Shown: positions 26,484-35,671, numbered from the stretch's first letter. The stretch is 64,000 nucleotides of DNA from Curtobacterium sp. VKM Ac-1395 (GCF_015350975.1 NZ_JADKRX010000003.1:62001-126000); one strand, 5' to 3'. A program made the numbers and translations. The notes: generated from the letters alone by a model not told the origin.

Positions 26484-27943
26484 TCAGCCGTTCCAGGCGT
26501 CGCGGACAGCGTCGCCCAGACGTGTCCGGGTGTCGTTCCGCTCGGACACCGACCGGAGCGCGTCGACGCTCAGGGTGCCGTCGCGCAGGGTGAGCTCCGC
26601 TGACGTCTCGGACGGCTGGCCCGCCAACTGCACCTGCAACGCTGTCCTACTCGGCACGACCGGCTTCAGCGCCGCGACGAGGGCCGGGGCGTCCTCCGCC
26701 GTCGTCAGCGTGACCGTGACGGCGGCGTTCGCGTCGAACAGGGACACCCGAGCGGGCAGGAACCCCGTGAGCTGCCGACCCACGTGACCGAGTCACGGAA
26801 CCGCGTCGAGGAGCCACTCAGCAGCAGGCCGGCCTCCGCGCGGTCCTCGAGCGCGGCCTTCGACGAGCCGACCTCGAGGGTCTGCACCGGTGCCGCCGGG
26901 GACGCGGCCACGAGCGTCGCCGCAGCGCTGAGCGCGTTGTCCGTCCCGTCGGCGGTGACCGTCACCCAGGCCGGCTTCACGACGATCGCCGAGACTCCCG
27001 GACGGTCGATCGTGTGGGCGAGACGGTTCGCTTCGCCGTACTCCGCGGGGTCGGCCTTCTGCCCGGCGTCGCCGGAGTCATCGGTGGTGATGATGCCGCC
27101 GTCGACGACCGCTGCTGTGTCCGGTGCTGCCCGCGTGATCAGCGCAGTGGCATCGGCGATGTCCGCGCCGTCAGCGAGGTGGACGTGGATGCGTCCGGAC
27201 TGGACGGAGGCGCTGGTCACCGCGTGCGCCGCGCTCACCGCCCGGTACGCGGCGACCTCAGCGGACGGGTCACCGTTGACGTCCTCGGCACGGCTGTCGG
27301 CGTTCGCGATGCTGTAGTCGGGGTTGTGCCGGGTGAGCGTGCTCTTCTCCGGCGTGTTCCAGGCATCGGCCGACAGGGACACGTCCTTCCACCCGGACGT
27401 CGCGGCGACTCGCTGGACCGTGTCCCATCCCCTGACGAGGTCCGACGGGCGCTCCACGTCGAGCTGGATCGAGGAGCTCCCCCGACCGGACGCATCCGGA
27501 GCACTGACGCTGCCGCCGAGCCAGTGCCCGCTCGCGCGGAGGTCGTCGACGACGCCGAGGACATCCTTGCTCTCCGACGCGTGCCGGCCGACGAAGAAGC
27601 CGAACCCGTCCGCGTCGATGCGTGCCGAGTACGACACGGAGGCTCCGGTGTGCTGCACTGCCCACCGGCCGACCGCGTCGGTGACGGTCTGCAGTTCCCG
27701 GTTCGACAGGTCGTCGTCGGTGACGACGAACGCCGTGACGGTGCCGGCGAACGGGAGGTTGTTCGTCCCCAGGCCGGAGACCGACCGCACGCCGTCGATC
27801 TTCGCCAGCGCCTGCTCCGCCTTCACCGCGCCGGCCGAACCAGCGTCGACGTGGACCGAACAGCCGCTGACCATCAGCACAGAGGCGACCCCCACAGCCG
27901 TCAGCACCGTCACCGAACGTGTCCGTCGTCTCCCCCAGAGCAT
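26484..27943 (-). pseudogene. Putative lipoprotein gene split by a frameshift
   Basis: The first part (27943 down to 26705, ATG start) has basic residues, a hydrophobic stretch and the lipobox VSGC with Cys28, so it would be a surface lipoprotein. It then carries repeated alpha/beta modules such as LAKIDGVRSVSGLG and DVERPSDLVRGW. After the DSVTW segment near 26785 the frame reads a short nonsense tail. The adjacent frame continues naturally from VGRQLTGFLPARVSLFD to AVRDAWNG at 26484. A TGA blocks that frame just upstream, so the shift lies within about 26765-26795. Real mutation and assembly error cannot be separated here. I do not recognise the family. Confidence 0.7.
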
Positions 27944-27989
27944 GGCGGGAGCGTAACGCAGTCGCCTGACCGGACCAGACGGCCGTCCT

Positions 27990-28022
27990 GGAGGCTCGGT
28001 GACGGACCCGTGTCGAGCCTCC
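27990..28022 (-). terminator. Hairpin with GGAGGCTCG stem
   Basis: Arms GGAGGCTCG and CGAGCCTCC are separated by 15 nt. It lies in the gap between the kinase gene (ending at 28060) and the lipoprotein gene, so it probably ends the amino-sugar operon transcript. It shares its stem sequence with the hairpins at 57671 and 62735. Confidence 0.55.
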
Positions 28023-28059
28023 CGGCCCTGCCTGGTCGCCTCCACCACCGACCACGCGG

Positions 28060-29055
28060 TCAGCGCTGGACGGGGGCCGCGTCGCGCCACGTGCCGGGGA
28101 CCGGGTCACCTGCTCGTCGGATCGCGTAGACGACCGCGCCGAGCTCGGGAGGCAGCACCGGTTCGACCAGGGTGAAGCGCGGGCGCGCGCCCGCGTCGCG
28201 TTCGGCTGCGACCCGAGCGACGAACCGGTCCCGGAAGCCGTCGTCGGAGAACATGCCGCCGGAGGACGACACGGCCGTCGGCGCGCCGTCGGGACGGTCT
28301 CCGATGCGGTCCGCGACGGCGCGGACCTGCTGGACGAGCTCGTCGACGGCGTCGTCGAGGACCGCGGCGGCCACGGGGTCACTCGCGGCGGCCGCAGCGG
28401 TGACGACCCGGGAGAACGCGGCGACGGCCGCGCGCTCGGCCTGGAGGTCCTGCATCAGCAGGCCGACGAGGTCCAGGTCCTCCGCGATGCCGGTGTGTTC
28501 CCGCACGAGTCCGTACAACGCGGTCCGTGGGAGGCGGCCGTCCGCCATCCTGCTGAAGGCGTTGAGGCCGCGCCGGGCCACCCAGTGCGCGGAGCCCTCG
28601 TCGCCGATGAGCTCGCTCCAGCCGCCGACACGGTGGGTGTGCGTGCCGCGTTCGCCGTAGGTGATCGAGCCCGTGCCCGCGACGACGTTGATGCCGTCCC
28701 GGCCGCCGAGGGAGCCGGCCCACCCGGCGAGCACGTCGTTGCCGACGGTGGCGCGGTCGTGCCCGAGGGCGTCACGCGGCAGTGCGTCGAGCAGGACGTC
28801 GGTGCTCGCGGACTCGCCGTGACCGGGGAGGCCGTAGAACGCGTGCGCGACCTCGTCGGCGGACCGTCCCGCCGCAGCGAGGACCTGGCGGGTCCCCTGC
28901 CGGACGACGGCGGCCGCAGCGTCGACGCCGTCGTCCAGCCAGGAGCACCCCGGGCCCCGCCACCGCGCGAGGACCGCTCCCTCATCGCCGTCCGCCTCGA
29001 CGAGCACGACGGCCGTCTTGGTCCCTCCGCCGTCGAGGCCGAGGAACAGCGTCAT
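28060..29055 (-). CDS. BadF/BadG-type ATPase, probable N-acetylglucosamine kinase
   Basis: The protein has 331 residues. The N-terminal phosphate-binding loop LGLDGGGTKTAVVL (about 5-18) and a second motif NVVAGTGSITYGERG, followed by GGWSELIGDEGSAHWVARRGL, fit the ASKHA-fold kinases related to N-acetylglucosamine kinase. It would phosphorylate an imported amino sugar at the 6-position in the cytoplasm. ATG overlaps the stop of the SIS-domain gene by 4 nt. The cluster context (sugar ABC importer, SIS isomerase, DeoR regulator) supports a sugar-kinase role over an enzyme-activase role. Confidence 0.82.
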   Translation of the reverse strand: MTLFLGLDGGGTKTAVVLVEADGDEGAVLARWRGPGCSWLDDGVDAAAAVVRQGTRQVLAAAGRSADEVAHAFYGLPGHGESASTDVLLDALPRDALGHDRATVGNDVLAGWAGSLGGRDGINVVAGTGSITYGERGTHTHRVGGWSELIGDEGSAHWVARRGLNAFSRMADGRLPRTALYGLVREHTGIAEDLDLVGLLMQDLQAERAAVAAFSRVVTAAAAASDPVAAAVLDDAVDELVQQVRAVADRIGDRPDGAPTAVSSSGGMFSDDGFRDRFVARVAAERDAGARPRFTLVEPVLPPELGAVVYAIRRAGDPVPGTWRDAAPVQR

Positions 29056-30200
29056 GCCCGCGCTCCGCGCTCGCCGTCGAGGGGGTGGATGACGACGCCG
29101 CGGACGACCCGGTTCACGGAGCCGTCCGGGAACGGGTTGTCGGGCGTGCAGCCGAGTCGCACCGAGGCGTGCAGCGCGAGGAGCTGCGCGACGGCGACGA
29201 GCGCGACGGCACGGAGGCCGTCGTCGAGTCCCTCTGCCTCCGGGAAGGCGAGGTCCAGGTCCGTCCCTGGCGTCCCCGACAGCCCGTCGGCGCCGACCAC
29301 GACCACCTGCCCGGGCCGGTCGGCTCGGAGTTCGCGGACGATGTCGTCGTCGTACCGGCGCACGGTCGGGTCCGCCGAGCGCAGGACGACCACGACCGTG
29401 TCGTCGTCGAGCACCGCCTTCGGACCGTGTCGGAACCCGAGCGGGGTGTCGTGGAACGCCGCGATGGTGCCGGCGGTCAGTTCGAGGGTCTTGAGCGCGC
29501 ACTCCTCGGCGAGCCCGGCGAGGGTGCCTCCGCCCAGGAAGACGATGCGCCGCGGCGAGGCGTCGAGGACCCGCTGCAGGACGTCCTCGGTGCCGAGCGC
29601 ACGCTCGCCCGAGGCGACGACCCGGTCGAGCGCGGCAGCGTCCGACGGGACGAACGCCACGAGGGCGGCGAGCAGCATGCTGGAGAAGCTCGACGTCATC
29701 GCGAAGCCGGTGTCGTTGGTCTGCGGCGGCATCACGAGCACGAACGAGTCCTCGCGGTCGTGGTGTGCGACGGCCAGCGCACCGGAGGGGTCGCACGTGA
29801 CGACGAGGTGGTGCGCGGTGGGGGCCAGCGCGTCCACGAGCTCCGTCGCCGCAGTGCTCTCCGGCGAGTTGCCCGACCGGGCGAACGACACCAGCAGGAC
29901 GGGGACGTCCTCCGCGAGCACCGTCCGTGGTGCCGCGACGATGTCGGTGCTCGCCACGGCGTCGAAGCGGCGGCCGGACCGACCGCGCAGCGACTCGGCG
30001 GCGATGCGGCCGGCGAAGGCCGACGTCCCGGCTCCGGTGAAGACCACGCGGGTGCGGGGGTCCTCGAGTGCTCGGCCGAGGAAGGCGTCGAGGTCCTCCC
30101 GTGCCTGGTCGAGGAGCACGGCGAGGTCGCGCCACGCCTGCGGTTGCTGGTGGATCTCGCCGAGGGTGGCGCTGGCGGGGATGGTGACGTCTGTGGTCAC
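29052..30200 (-). CDS. SIS domain protein, AgaS-like sugar-phosphate isomerase/deaminase
   Basis: The protein has 382 residues from a GTG start. Two SIS domains are visible. The first holds VVFTGAGTSAFAGRIAAESL and LLVSFARSGNSPES, the second IVFLGGGTLAGLAEECALKTLEL. This matches AgaS-type proteins, which convert amino-sugar 6-phosphates to keto-sugar phosphates with loss of ammonia. The catalytic assignment is family knowledge, not visible chemistry. It overlaps the kinase gene (ATGA) and lies 45 nt after the permease, so it belongs to the import operon. No N-acetylglucosamine-6-phosphate deacetylase is present in the cluster. Confidence 0.8.
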   Translation of the reverse strand: MTTDVTIPASATLGEIHQQPQAWRDLAVLLDQAREDLDAFLGRALEDPRTRVVFTGAGTSAFAGRIAAESLRGRSGRRFDAVASTDIVAAPRTVLAEDVPVLLVSFARSGNSPESTAATELVDALAPTAHHLVVTCDPSGALAVAHHDREDSFVLVMPPQTNDTGFAMTSSFSSMLLAALVAFVPSDAAALDRVVASGERALGTEDVLQRVLDASPRRIVFLGGGTLAGLAEECALKTLELTAGTIAAFHDTPLGFRHGPKAVLDDDTVVVVLRSADPTVRRYDDDIVRELRADRPGQVVVVGADGLSGTPGTDLDLAFPEAEGLDDGLRAVALVAVAQLLALHASVRLGCTPDNPFPDGSVNRVVRGVVIHPLDGERGARA

Positions 30201-30245
30201 GGTCTTCCTTTCCGGTGGTGACGTGTGGTGGGGCTCGCCGGGCGG

Positions 30246-31145
30246 TCAGCCCTTGAGGCCCGCCGACGCCATGGTCGCGACGAACTGTTTCTGAGCGACG
30301 AGGAACAGCAGGATGAGCGGGAGCGTCGCGACGACGTTCCCCGCCATGAGCAACGACCAGTCGGTCCTCCTGGACCCCTGGAAGTTGGTGAGACCGAGCT
30401 GCAGCGTGAAGGCGTGGTCGTTGTTGATGGCGACGAGCGGCCAGACCAGGTCGTTCCATGAGCCCAGCAGGGTGAAGATCGCCAGGGTCGCCAGGGCCGG
30501 GCGTGCGAGCGGCAGCACGATGCGGAAGAAGACCTGCAGCCGGTTGCAGCCGTCGATCATCCCCGCCTCCTCGAGCTCCGCCGGCAGCGACAGGAAGAAC
30601 TGGCGCATCAGGAATATCCCGAACGCGGACGCGAGCCACGGGACGATCGCGGCGCCGAGGTGGTCGACCAGGTGCAGCCGCGCGAACATCACGTACGTCG
30701 GGATCATCAGCAGCTGCGACGGGATCATGATCGTCGCCAGGATCGCGAGGAAACCGAACGTGCGCCCCGGGAACCGCAACCGCGCGAAGCCGTAGCCGGC
30801 GAGTGAGCAGAGCACGAGGTGGGACACGATGGCCGACGCAGAGACGATCACCGTGTTGAGCAGCCAGTGCAGGATGTCCGAGTCGGCGAAGAGCCGCGCG
30901 TACCCACTGAGCGTGAACTGCGTCGGGATGAACGACGGCGGGAACCTGTTGATCTCCGACGCCGGTTCGACGGACGTCAGGAACATCTCGACGAACGGCA
31001 GCAGGAAGAGCAGCGACACCGGCAGGAGCAGCAGGTGCCACGGGCTGAAGGGCCAGCGGCGGCGACGGACGGCGCCGTCCGCACGGGAGGCCGTCACGAC
31101 CCCGTTCCGGAGCGGGGTGTCGAGGACCTGGGTCTCGGTGGACAT
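30246..31145 (-). CDS. Carbohydrate ABC transporter permease, MalG type
   Basis: The protein has 299 residues and six membrane helices. The first (about 35-58) follows a basic N-terminus. The EAA loop is ELEEAGMIDGCNRLQVFFRIVLPLARPAL. It partners the MalF-type permease upstream, whose stop shares one base with this ATG (TGATG). The ending MASAGLKG is typical of MalG-type permeases. Confidence 0.92.
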   Translation of the reverse strand: MSTETQVLDTPLRNGVVTASRADGAVRRRRWPFSPWHLLLLPVSLLFLLPFVEMFLTSVEPASEINRFPPSFIPTQFTLSGYARLFADSDILHWLLNTVIVSASAIVSHLVLCSLAGYGFARLRFPGRTFGFLAILATIMIPSQLLMIPTYVMFARLHLVDHLGAAIVPWLASAFGIFLMRQFFLSLPAELEEAGMIDGCNRLQVFFRIVLPLARPALATLAIFTLLGSWNDLVWPLVAINNDHAFTLQLGLTNFQGSRRTDWSLLMAGNVVATLPLILLFLVAQKQFVATMASAGLKG

Positions 31146-32101
31146 CAGGAGGGGGTCCTTCCTGCGCGGCGCTGCACGAGCGTGACGACGACGGTGGCGA
31201 GGAGCGTGACGAAGAACATCCCGTACGCGATCGCCGAGCCGTAGCCGAACTGGAGGTTCTGGAACGCGGTCTTCCAGAGGTAGTAGACGATGGTCTGCGT
31301 GGCGTCGAGGGGGCCGCCGCGGGTGGTGGCGTAGACGAGGTCGAAGAGCTGCACCGCCTGGAGGGTCTGGTAGATCGCGACGAACGCGGTGACCGGGCCG
31401 AGGTGCGGCCAGACCACCCGCCAGAAGGTCTGCCACGCGTTCGCGCCGTCGATCCGGGCCGCCTCGATGACGTCTCCCGGGACGTCCTGCAGCGCCGCGA
31501 GGTAGATCACGGTCGTGAAGGCGGCCTGGCCCCAGAGCGACATGACGACGATCACGAGCATGGCCTCGCCGCGGTCCTCCAGCCAGCCCTGCTGCGGCAG
31601 GTGCAGGACCCGCAGCACGTTGTTCACGATGCCGAACTGCGGGCTGAACAGGTACGTGGTCAGGATGCCGGTGGCGGCTGCCGAGGCGACGAACGGTACG
31701 AAGATCGCGGTGCGGTAGAGCCCGATGAAGCGGATGCGCCGGTTCAGGGCGACGGCGAGGGCCAGTCCGAGGAGCAACGAGGCCGGCACGAAGAGCACGG
31801 TGTAGAGGACCGTGTGCACGACGGCGGCGCGGACGCCCTCGTCGGTCACCAGGTCGGCGTAGTTCTGCCCACCGATGAAGGTCGCCGGGCTGAAGCCGTC
31901 CCAGCTCTGGAACGACAGGAGCAGGGCCCACACTCCGGGGAAGACGGTGAGTCCGAGCACGATGAGCAGTGCCGGGCCGACGAAGCCCCACCCGGCGAGT
32001 CCTTCGCGGACGGACGCGGCGGACCGACGGCGACGTCGTGGCGTCCCGGGGTCGTCCGGGCGCTTCGCGGGTTCGGTGGGGCGGAGTGCGAACGTGGTCA
32101 T
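31145..32101 (-). CDS. Carbohydrate ABC transporter permease, MalF type
   Basis: The protein has 318 residues, a basic N-terminal tail (PRRRRRSAASV) and six membrane helices. FSPQFGIVNNVLRVLHLPQQGWLED is a typical periplasmic-side segment. The EAA loop is DVIEAARIDGANAWQTFWRVVWPHLGP. It lies 8 nt after the binding-protein gene. Together with the MalG-type protein it makes the channel. No ATPase gene is in the cluster, so a shared ATPase such as MsiK encoded elsewhere is probably used. Confidence 0.92.
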   Translation of the reverse strand: MTTFALRPTEPAKRPDDPGTPRRRRRSAASVREGLAGWGFVGPALLIVLGLTVFPGVWALLLSFQSWDGFSPATFIGGQNYADLVTDEGVRAAVVHTVLYTVLFVPASLLLGLALAVALNRRIRFIGLYRTAIFVPFVASAAATGILTTYLFSPQFGIVNNVLRVLHLPQQGWLEDRGEAMLVIVVMSLWGQAAFTTVIYLAALQDVPGDVIEAARIDGANAWQTFWRVVWPHLGPVTAFVAIYQTLQAVQLFDLVYATTRGGPLDATQTIVYYLWKTAFQNLQFGYGSAIAYGMFFVTLLATVVVTLVQRRAGRTPS

Positions 32102-32109
32102 GGGTCCTC

Positions 32110-33468
32110 CTAGCCTTGGCGGAGTGCCTTGTCGGCGGCGACGCTCGCCTGCCGCAGGGCGGTCTTCGGGGTGCCCTCGCCCTGGAGCACGTGGGCGACG
32201 GCGTTGCCGAACGCCTCGGACAGGCCGTTGTAACCGGGGACGGTCGGCCTGGTCTGCTTCGCGTTCGCGGAGTTGGCCTGCATGACGTCGAGTCCGGGGA
32301 GGGTCTTCGCCTGCCGCAGGAACGCCTCGCTGGTCGCTTCGCTGGAGCGCAGCGGCAGGTTGCCCACCGCGACGTTGAAGCGTTCGTCCTGCTCCTTCGC
32401 GGTCAGCCACGTGGTGAAGTCCGTCGCCCAGTAGGCGCGGTTCACGTCGTGGTTGTCGAAGAGGGTCCAGAGGTCGGGACCGGACACGGTCTGGTGGTCG
32501 CCGTCGGTCCCGGGGAGCTGGACGACGCCGTAGGACGTGCCGGCGGTCTTCAGGGCGGAGAGCTCCCACGGTCCGGAGGTGATCATGCCGATCCGGTCGC
32601 TCTCGAACAGCTGCGCGAACTTGGTGTCCGTCTGGTCGAGGTACACGCTCTTGTCCTTGACGGCCATGTCGCGGAGGAAGCCGAGCGACTCCACCCCGGC
32701 CCGGGAGTCGAACGCGGCCCGCTTGCCGTCCTTCGACAGGATCGACCCGCCGTTCTGCCAGAGGTGCGGCCACATCTGCCAGGTGGTCTCCTCGCTGCCG
32801 GACACGGAGTAGCCGTAGCCGAACGTGTTGCTGTCCTTGTCGGTGAGCTGCTTCGCGGCCTTCCGGAAGTCCGCCCACGTCCAGTCCGCCGTCGGGTACG
32901 CGACGTGGGCGCGGTCGAAGACCTCGGTGTTGTAGAGCAGCGAGATGTTGTCCACCACCGCCGGGAACCCGATCACCTTGCGACCGGTCGGTTGCGCGGT
33001 GTTGCGGGCAGCGGCGGTGAACTCGTCCCAGTGCACGGCCGGGTCGGCGACGGTCTCGCGGAGGTCGAGCGTGCGGTCCGACCGCTCCAGCTGGCTCGCC
33101 CACGACCCGAAGGTGTACGAGATGTCCGGCGAGTCGTTGCCCGCGAACGACGCGGCGAGCTTCTGCAGGAGCTCGTCCGTCGAGGAGGCGCCTGGCGACA
33201 TGTCGATCGTCACGTTCGGGTGATCGCGCTCGTACTCGTCGACGAGGGCCTGCAGCAGCTTCTCGGCCTGGTCGCTCTGCCCCGACCACATCGTGAGGTG
33301 CACCGGCGCCTCCGTGTCGAGGGTGGTCGCTCCCCGGGTGGCGCAGCCGGCGAGTGCGGACGCGGTCACCGCGAGGACAGCGGCCGCGGCGATCCACCGC
33401 GCACGGCGGCGACGACTGGCCGAGGCGCGGCGGGTTCCTGTTCGTGCCACTGCGGACTCCTTCGTCAT
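32110..33468 (-). CDS. Sugar ABC transporter substrate-binding lipoprotein (family 1)
   Basis: The protein has 452 residues. An Arg-rich N-terminus, a hydrophobic stretch and the lipobox LAGC give a lipidated Cys42. The mature part begins with VHLTMWSGQSDQAEKLLQALVDEYER and has the SPDISYTFGSWASQLERS and NVAVGNLPLRSSEAT segments of family 1 binding proteins. It captures an oligosaccharide or amino sugar at the membrane. It is the first gene of the minus-strand operon, divergent from the DeoR regulator across a 162-bp shared control region. Confidence 0.9.
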   Translation of the reverse strand: MTKESAVARTGTRRASASRRRRARWIAAAAVLAVTASALAGCATRGATTLDTEAPVHLTMWSGQSDQAEKLLQALVDEYERDHPNVTIDMSPGASSTDELLQKLAASFAGNDSPDISYTFGSWASQLERSDRTLDLRETVADPAVHWDEFTAAARNTAQPTGRKVIGFPAVVDNISLLYNTEVFDRAHVAYPTADWTWADFRKAAKQLTDKDSNTFGYGYSVSGSEETTWQMWPHLWQNGGSILSKDGKRAAFDSRAGVESLGFLRDMAVKDKSVYLDQTDTKFAQLFESDRIGMITSGPWELSALKTAGTSYGVVQLPGTDGDHQTVSGPDLWTLFDNHDVNRAYWATDFTTWLTAKEQDERFNVAVGNLPLRSSEATSEAFLRQAKTLPGLDVMQANSANAKQTRPTVPGYNGLSEAFGNAVAHVLQGEGTPKTALRQASVAADKALRQG

Positions 33469-33630
33469 CGCATCAGAGCAGGTCGGCCAGCAGCGGTCGC
33501 GGGGAGCACGACGCTGCCGGCGCCGGTGGAGGGGACACGGGTCATGCTCAGGAATCCTGGAACCTCGGCCGCGATTCGACCAGCATTCCGAGCGAAACGA
33601 TCAGAATGACTGACCGGTACGCTCGATCTC

Positions 33631-34470
33631 ATGGTCGACGACTCCGCCTCCGCCCTCGTGTCGGCGTCTCCGGCCTCGGGCTCGGGCAAGCGGTCCCGCC
33701 GCATGCTCGCGATCCTCGAGCTCCTCACCGACCAGGGCGCCGTGACCCTGCAGGACCTCGTCACCACGCTCGGGGTCTCCCCCGCGACCGCCCGCCGCGA
33801 CCTCGCCGACCTCGAGCAGCAGGGACTGCTCGCGCGGACGCACGGCGGCGCGCGGATCGCGCTGCCGACCTCGGAGATCCCGGTCCGCCTGCGGGAGGGG
33901 CGGTCGCGCGGGGTGAAGCAGCGCATCGGACGAGCCGCAGCCGCACTCCTGCCCGACGGACCCTTCGCCGTGGCGATCGGCGGCGGCACCACGGCGGCGA
34001 GCGTCGCCCGGTCCCTCGTGTTCCGGAACGGCCTGACCATCGTGACGAACTCGCTCACGACCGCCAGTGAGATCGGTGCCCGACCGAACCTGCGCGTCGT
34101 GATGACTGGGGGCACGATCCGGCCGCACTCGTTCGAACTCGTCGGCGTGCTGGCCGAGAACGCCTTCGCGGCGATGAACGTCGGGGCGGCCATCGTCGGC
34201 ATGGACGGGGTGAGTGCCGCTGGCGGTGCCACCACCCACGACGAGACCGAGGCCAGGACGAACGCGGCGATGATCGGCAACGCGCAGCGGACCATCGTCG
34301 TGGCCGACTCGTCCAAGATCGGCCGGACGACGCTGGCGCCCGTGGTCGGCATGCGTGGTGTCCACGACCTGGTCACGGACGACGGGGCCGACCCGGCGGA
34401 GCTCGGACGGATCGCCGACCTCGGGGTGCGCGTGCACGTGGTCGAGCGGCGGTCGCGGGCGACGGACTGA
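33631..34470 (+). CDS. DeoR/GlpR family transcriptional regulator
   Basis: The protein has 279 residues. The N-terminal helix-turn-helix (about 24-75) includes LLTDQGAVTLQDLVTTLGVSPATARRDLADLEQQGLLARTHGGA, the DeoR signature. The C-terminal sugar-phosphate sensor domain has AIGGGTTAASVARSL and VVMTGGTIRPHSFELVG. It is divergent from the sugar-uptake operon and most likely represses it until the cognate sugar phosphate binds. No convincing ribosome site precedes the ATG, so the mRNA may be short-leadered. Confidence 0.9.
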   Translation: MVDDSASALVSASPASGSGKRSRRMLAILELLTDQGAVTLQDLVTTLGVSPATARRDLADLEQQGLLARTHGGARIALPTSEIPVRLREGRSRGVKQRIGRAAAALLPDGPFAVAIGGGTTAASVARSLVFRNGLTIVTNSLTTASEIGARPNLRVVMTGGTIRPHSFELVGVLAENAFAAMNVGAAIVGMDGVSAAGGATTHDETEARTNAAMIGNAQRTIVVADSSKIGRTTLAPVVGMRGVHDLVTDDGADPAELGRIADLGVRVHVVERRSRATD

Positions 34471-34578
34471 TGCGGCGCACCACGACGACGTCCCCGTCGG
34501 CAACCGCTCCCCGACACCGCAGGGGACCTCCACCTCGCCGGCCCCACCGTGGCATGATCGGCCACGAGGGGGTGCACG

Positions 34579-34734
34579 ATGCGGTTCGTCAACTGGTTGG
34601 TGAACACACTCGGTCTGCTCGCGCGCGGCTTCGACGTGTCCAACTGGACCGGCCCTGGGTTTCGCGGCGACGAGGCGAAACGGCGTGCAGACCAGGACGA
34701 CGCACACCGACGGCGGCGGGACTACCGGCCGTAG
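34579..34734 (+). CDS. Small hypothetical protein (51 aa)
   Basis: A 51-codon frame opens with ATG after a GAGGGGGT ribosome-site-like run 6 nt upstream. The N-terminus MRFVNWLVNTLGLLARGFDV is an amphipathic or short hydrophobic segment. The rest is strongly charged and ends DAHRRRRDYRP. No homologue is known to me. The 378-bp gap around it has no other supported gene. The ribosome site and codon choice favour it being real, but this is not certain. Confidence 0.45.
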   Translation: MRFVNWLVNTLGLLARGFDVSNWTGPGFRGDEAKRRADQDDAHRRRRDYRP

Positions 34735-34848
34735 CCGGACCGGTGCCCGGTGCTCCTGTCCTCGTCGACGCTGCTCTGATCAGCGGTCAGGTGGACGCCG
34801 TCGTCTCCGCGCTGTTGGCCTGTCGGGTCGGCGTGCCACGCTGAGGTC

Positions 34849-35325
34849 ATGACGACGGACCTGGTGCGACTGGCTCACGAGGTGGCGACCCGCGCGCACG
34901 CCGGGCAGGTGGACAAGGTCGGCCGGCCGTACATCGAGCATCCGACCGCGGTCGCAGAGCGGCTCACCACCCACGACGAGCAGGTCGTCGGGTTCCTCCA
35001 CGACGTCGTCGAGGACACCGACATCACCCTCGCCGAACTCCGAGCGATGGGGTTCTCCGTGGAGCAGGTCCTCGCGGTCGACGCGGTGACGAAGCGCCGT
35101 GGCGAGACGCTCGAGCAGTCGATCGCTCGGGTCGTCGCCGATCCGTCGGGCATCGCACTCCGGGTGAAGCGCGCCGACGTCAGCCACAACGGTGACCCGG
35201 CTCGGCTCGCGATGATCGCCGACGAGGACACCCGCGCACGGCTCCAGCAGAAGTACGAACGGACCGCTGCGCTGCTGGGGACGACACTCGACGACGTGCT
35301 CGACGAGTTCGGGGTGCCGCGGTAA
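34849..35325 (+). CDS. HD-domain protein, SpoT/MESH1-like hydrolase fold
   Basis: The protein has 158 residues. It begins LAHEVATRAHAGQVDKVGRPYIEHP and continues with GFLHDVVEDTDIT, where His-Asp and Glu-Asp are the metal-binding HD and ED residues of (p)ppGpp hydrolases. There is no synthetase or regulatory domain, so it is a small stand-alone HD enzyme. It may act on ppGpp or another nucleotide; small HD proteins of this type are not all alarmone hydrolases. It is monocistronic and followed by the tRNA cluster. Confidence 0.75.
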   Translation: MTTDLVRLAHEVATRAHAGQVDKVGRPYIEHPTAVAERLTTHDEQVVGFLHDVVEDTDITLAELRAMGFSVEQVLAVDAVTKRRGETLEQSIARVVADPSGIALRVKRADVSHNGDPARLAMIADEDTRARLQQKYERTAALLGTTLDDVLDEFGVPR

Positions 35326-35435
35326 CGCTTCCGCTTCAGCGGTCGTCGTCGAGGTGGGCGCACGACTGGCAGATGGAGGCACCGTCCCACCCGCCGTTGT
35401 CGGTCCGTCGCGTGGTGATGTCGCCGGCACCGGGA

Positions 35436-35485
35436 ACGACGAAGCCCCCGACCGGACCTGGTGGTCCTGCCGGGGGCTTCGTCGT
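35436..35485 (-). terminator. Terminator of the minus-strand tRNA cluster
   Basis: Perfect 15-bp stem, ACGACGAAGCCCCCG / CGGGGGCTTCGTCGT. The intervening 20 nt contains a further small helix (GGACC/GGTCC). It lies just beyond the 3' end of tRNA-Val(GAC). Confidence 0.75.
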
Positions 35486-35490
35486 GCTGG

Positions 35491-35562
35491 TGGGCGATAC
35501 TGGGATCGAACCAGTGACCTCTTCCGTGTCAGGGAAGCGCGCTACCGCTGCGCCAATCGCCC
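35491..35562 (-). tRNA. tRNA-Val(GAC)
   Basis: On the minus strand, acceptor arms GGGCGAT/ATCGCCC pair with discriminator A, and CCA is encoded directly after it (35488-35490). The anticodon stem-loop is CTTCC-CTGACAC-GGAAG, anticodon GAC. The T-loop is TTCGATC. Confidence 0.97.
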
Positions 35563-35600
35563 AGAGAGTCCCTGCAGACCGAGGTCCGACAGAGTCTTGG

Positions 35601-35671
35601 AGGTGGGGACGGGATTCGAACCCGCGTGGACGGCTTTGCAGGCCGCTGCCTAGCCTCTCGGCCACCCCACC
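35601..35671 (-). tRNA. tRNA-Cys(GCA)
   Basis: On the minus strand, acceptor arms GGTGGGG/CCCCACC pair. The anticodon loop CTGCAAA sits between CGGC and GCCG and gives anticodon GCA. The T-loop is TTCGAAT. It is 71 nt long with no encoded CCA. Confidence 0.96.

Noticed and set aside
26421..26489. A fourth copy of the palindromic repeat after the BCCT gene
   Set aside because: Only fragments (AATCCGGTCG and GGATCCGTCA) match, and the interval is replaced by a different 14-bp hairpin. I keep it as a terminator and mention the similarity only as a weak hint.
33469..33630. A DeoR operator between the divergent sugar genes
   Set aside because: The region must hold one, but I found no convincing repeated or palindromic motif, only partial matches around GATTCG and CGAAAC.
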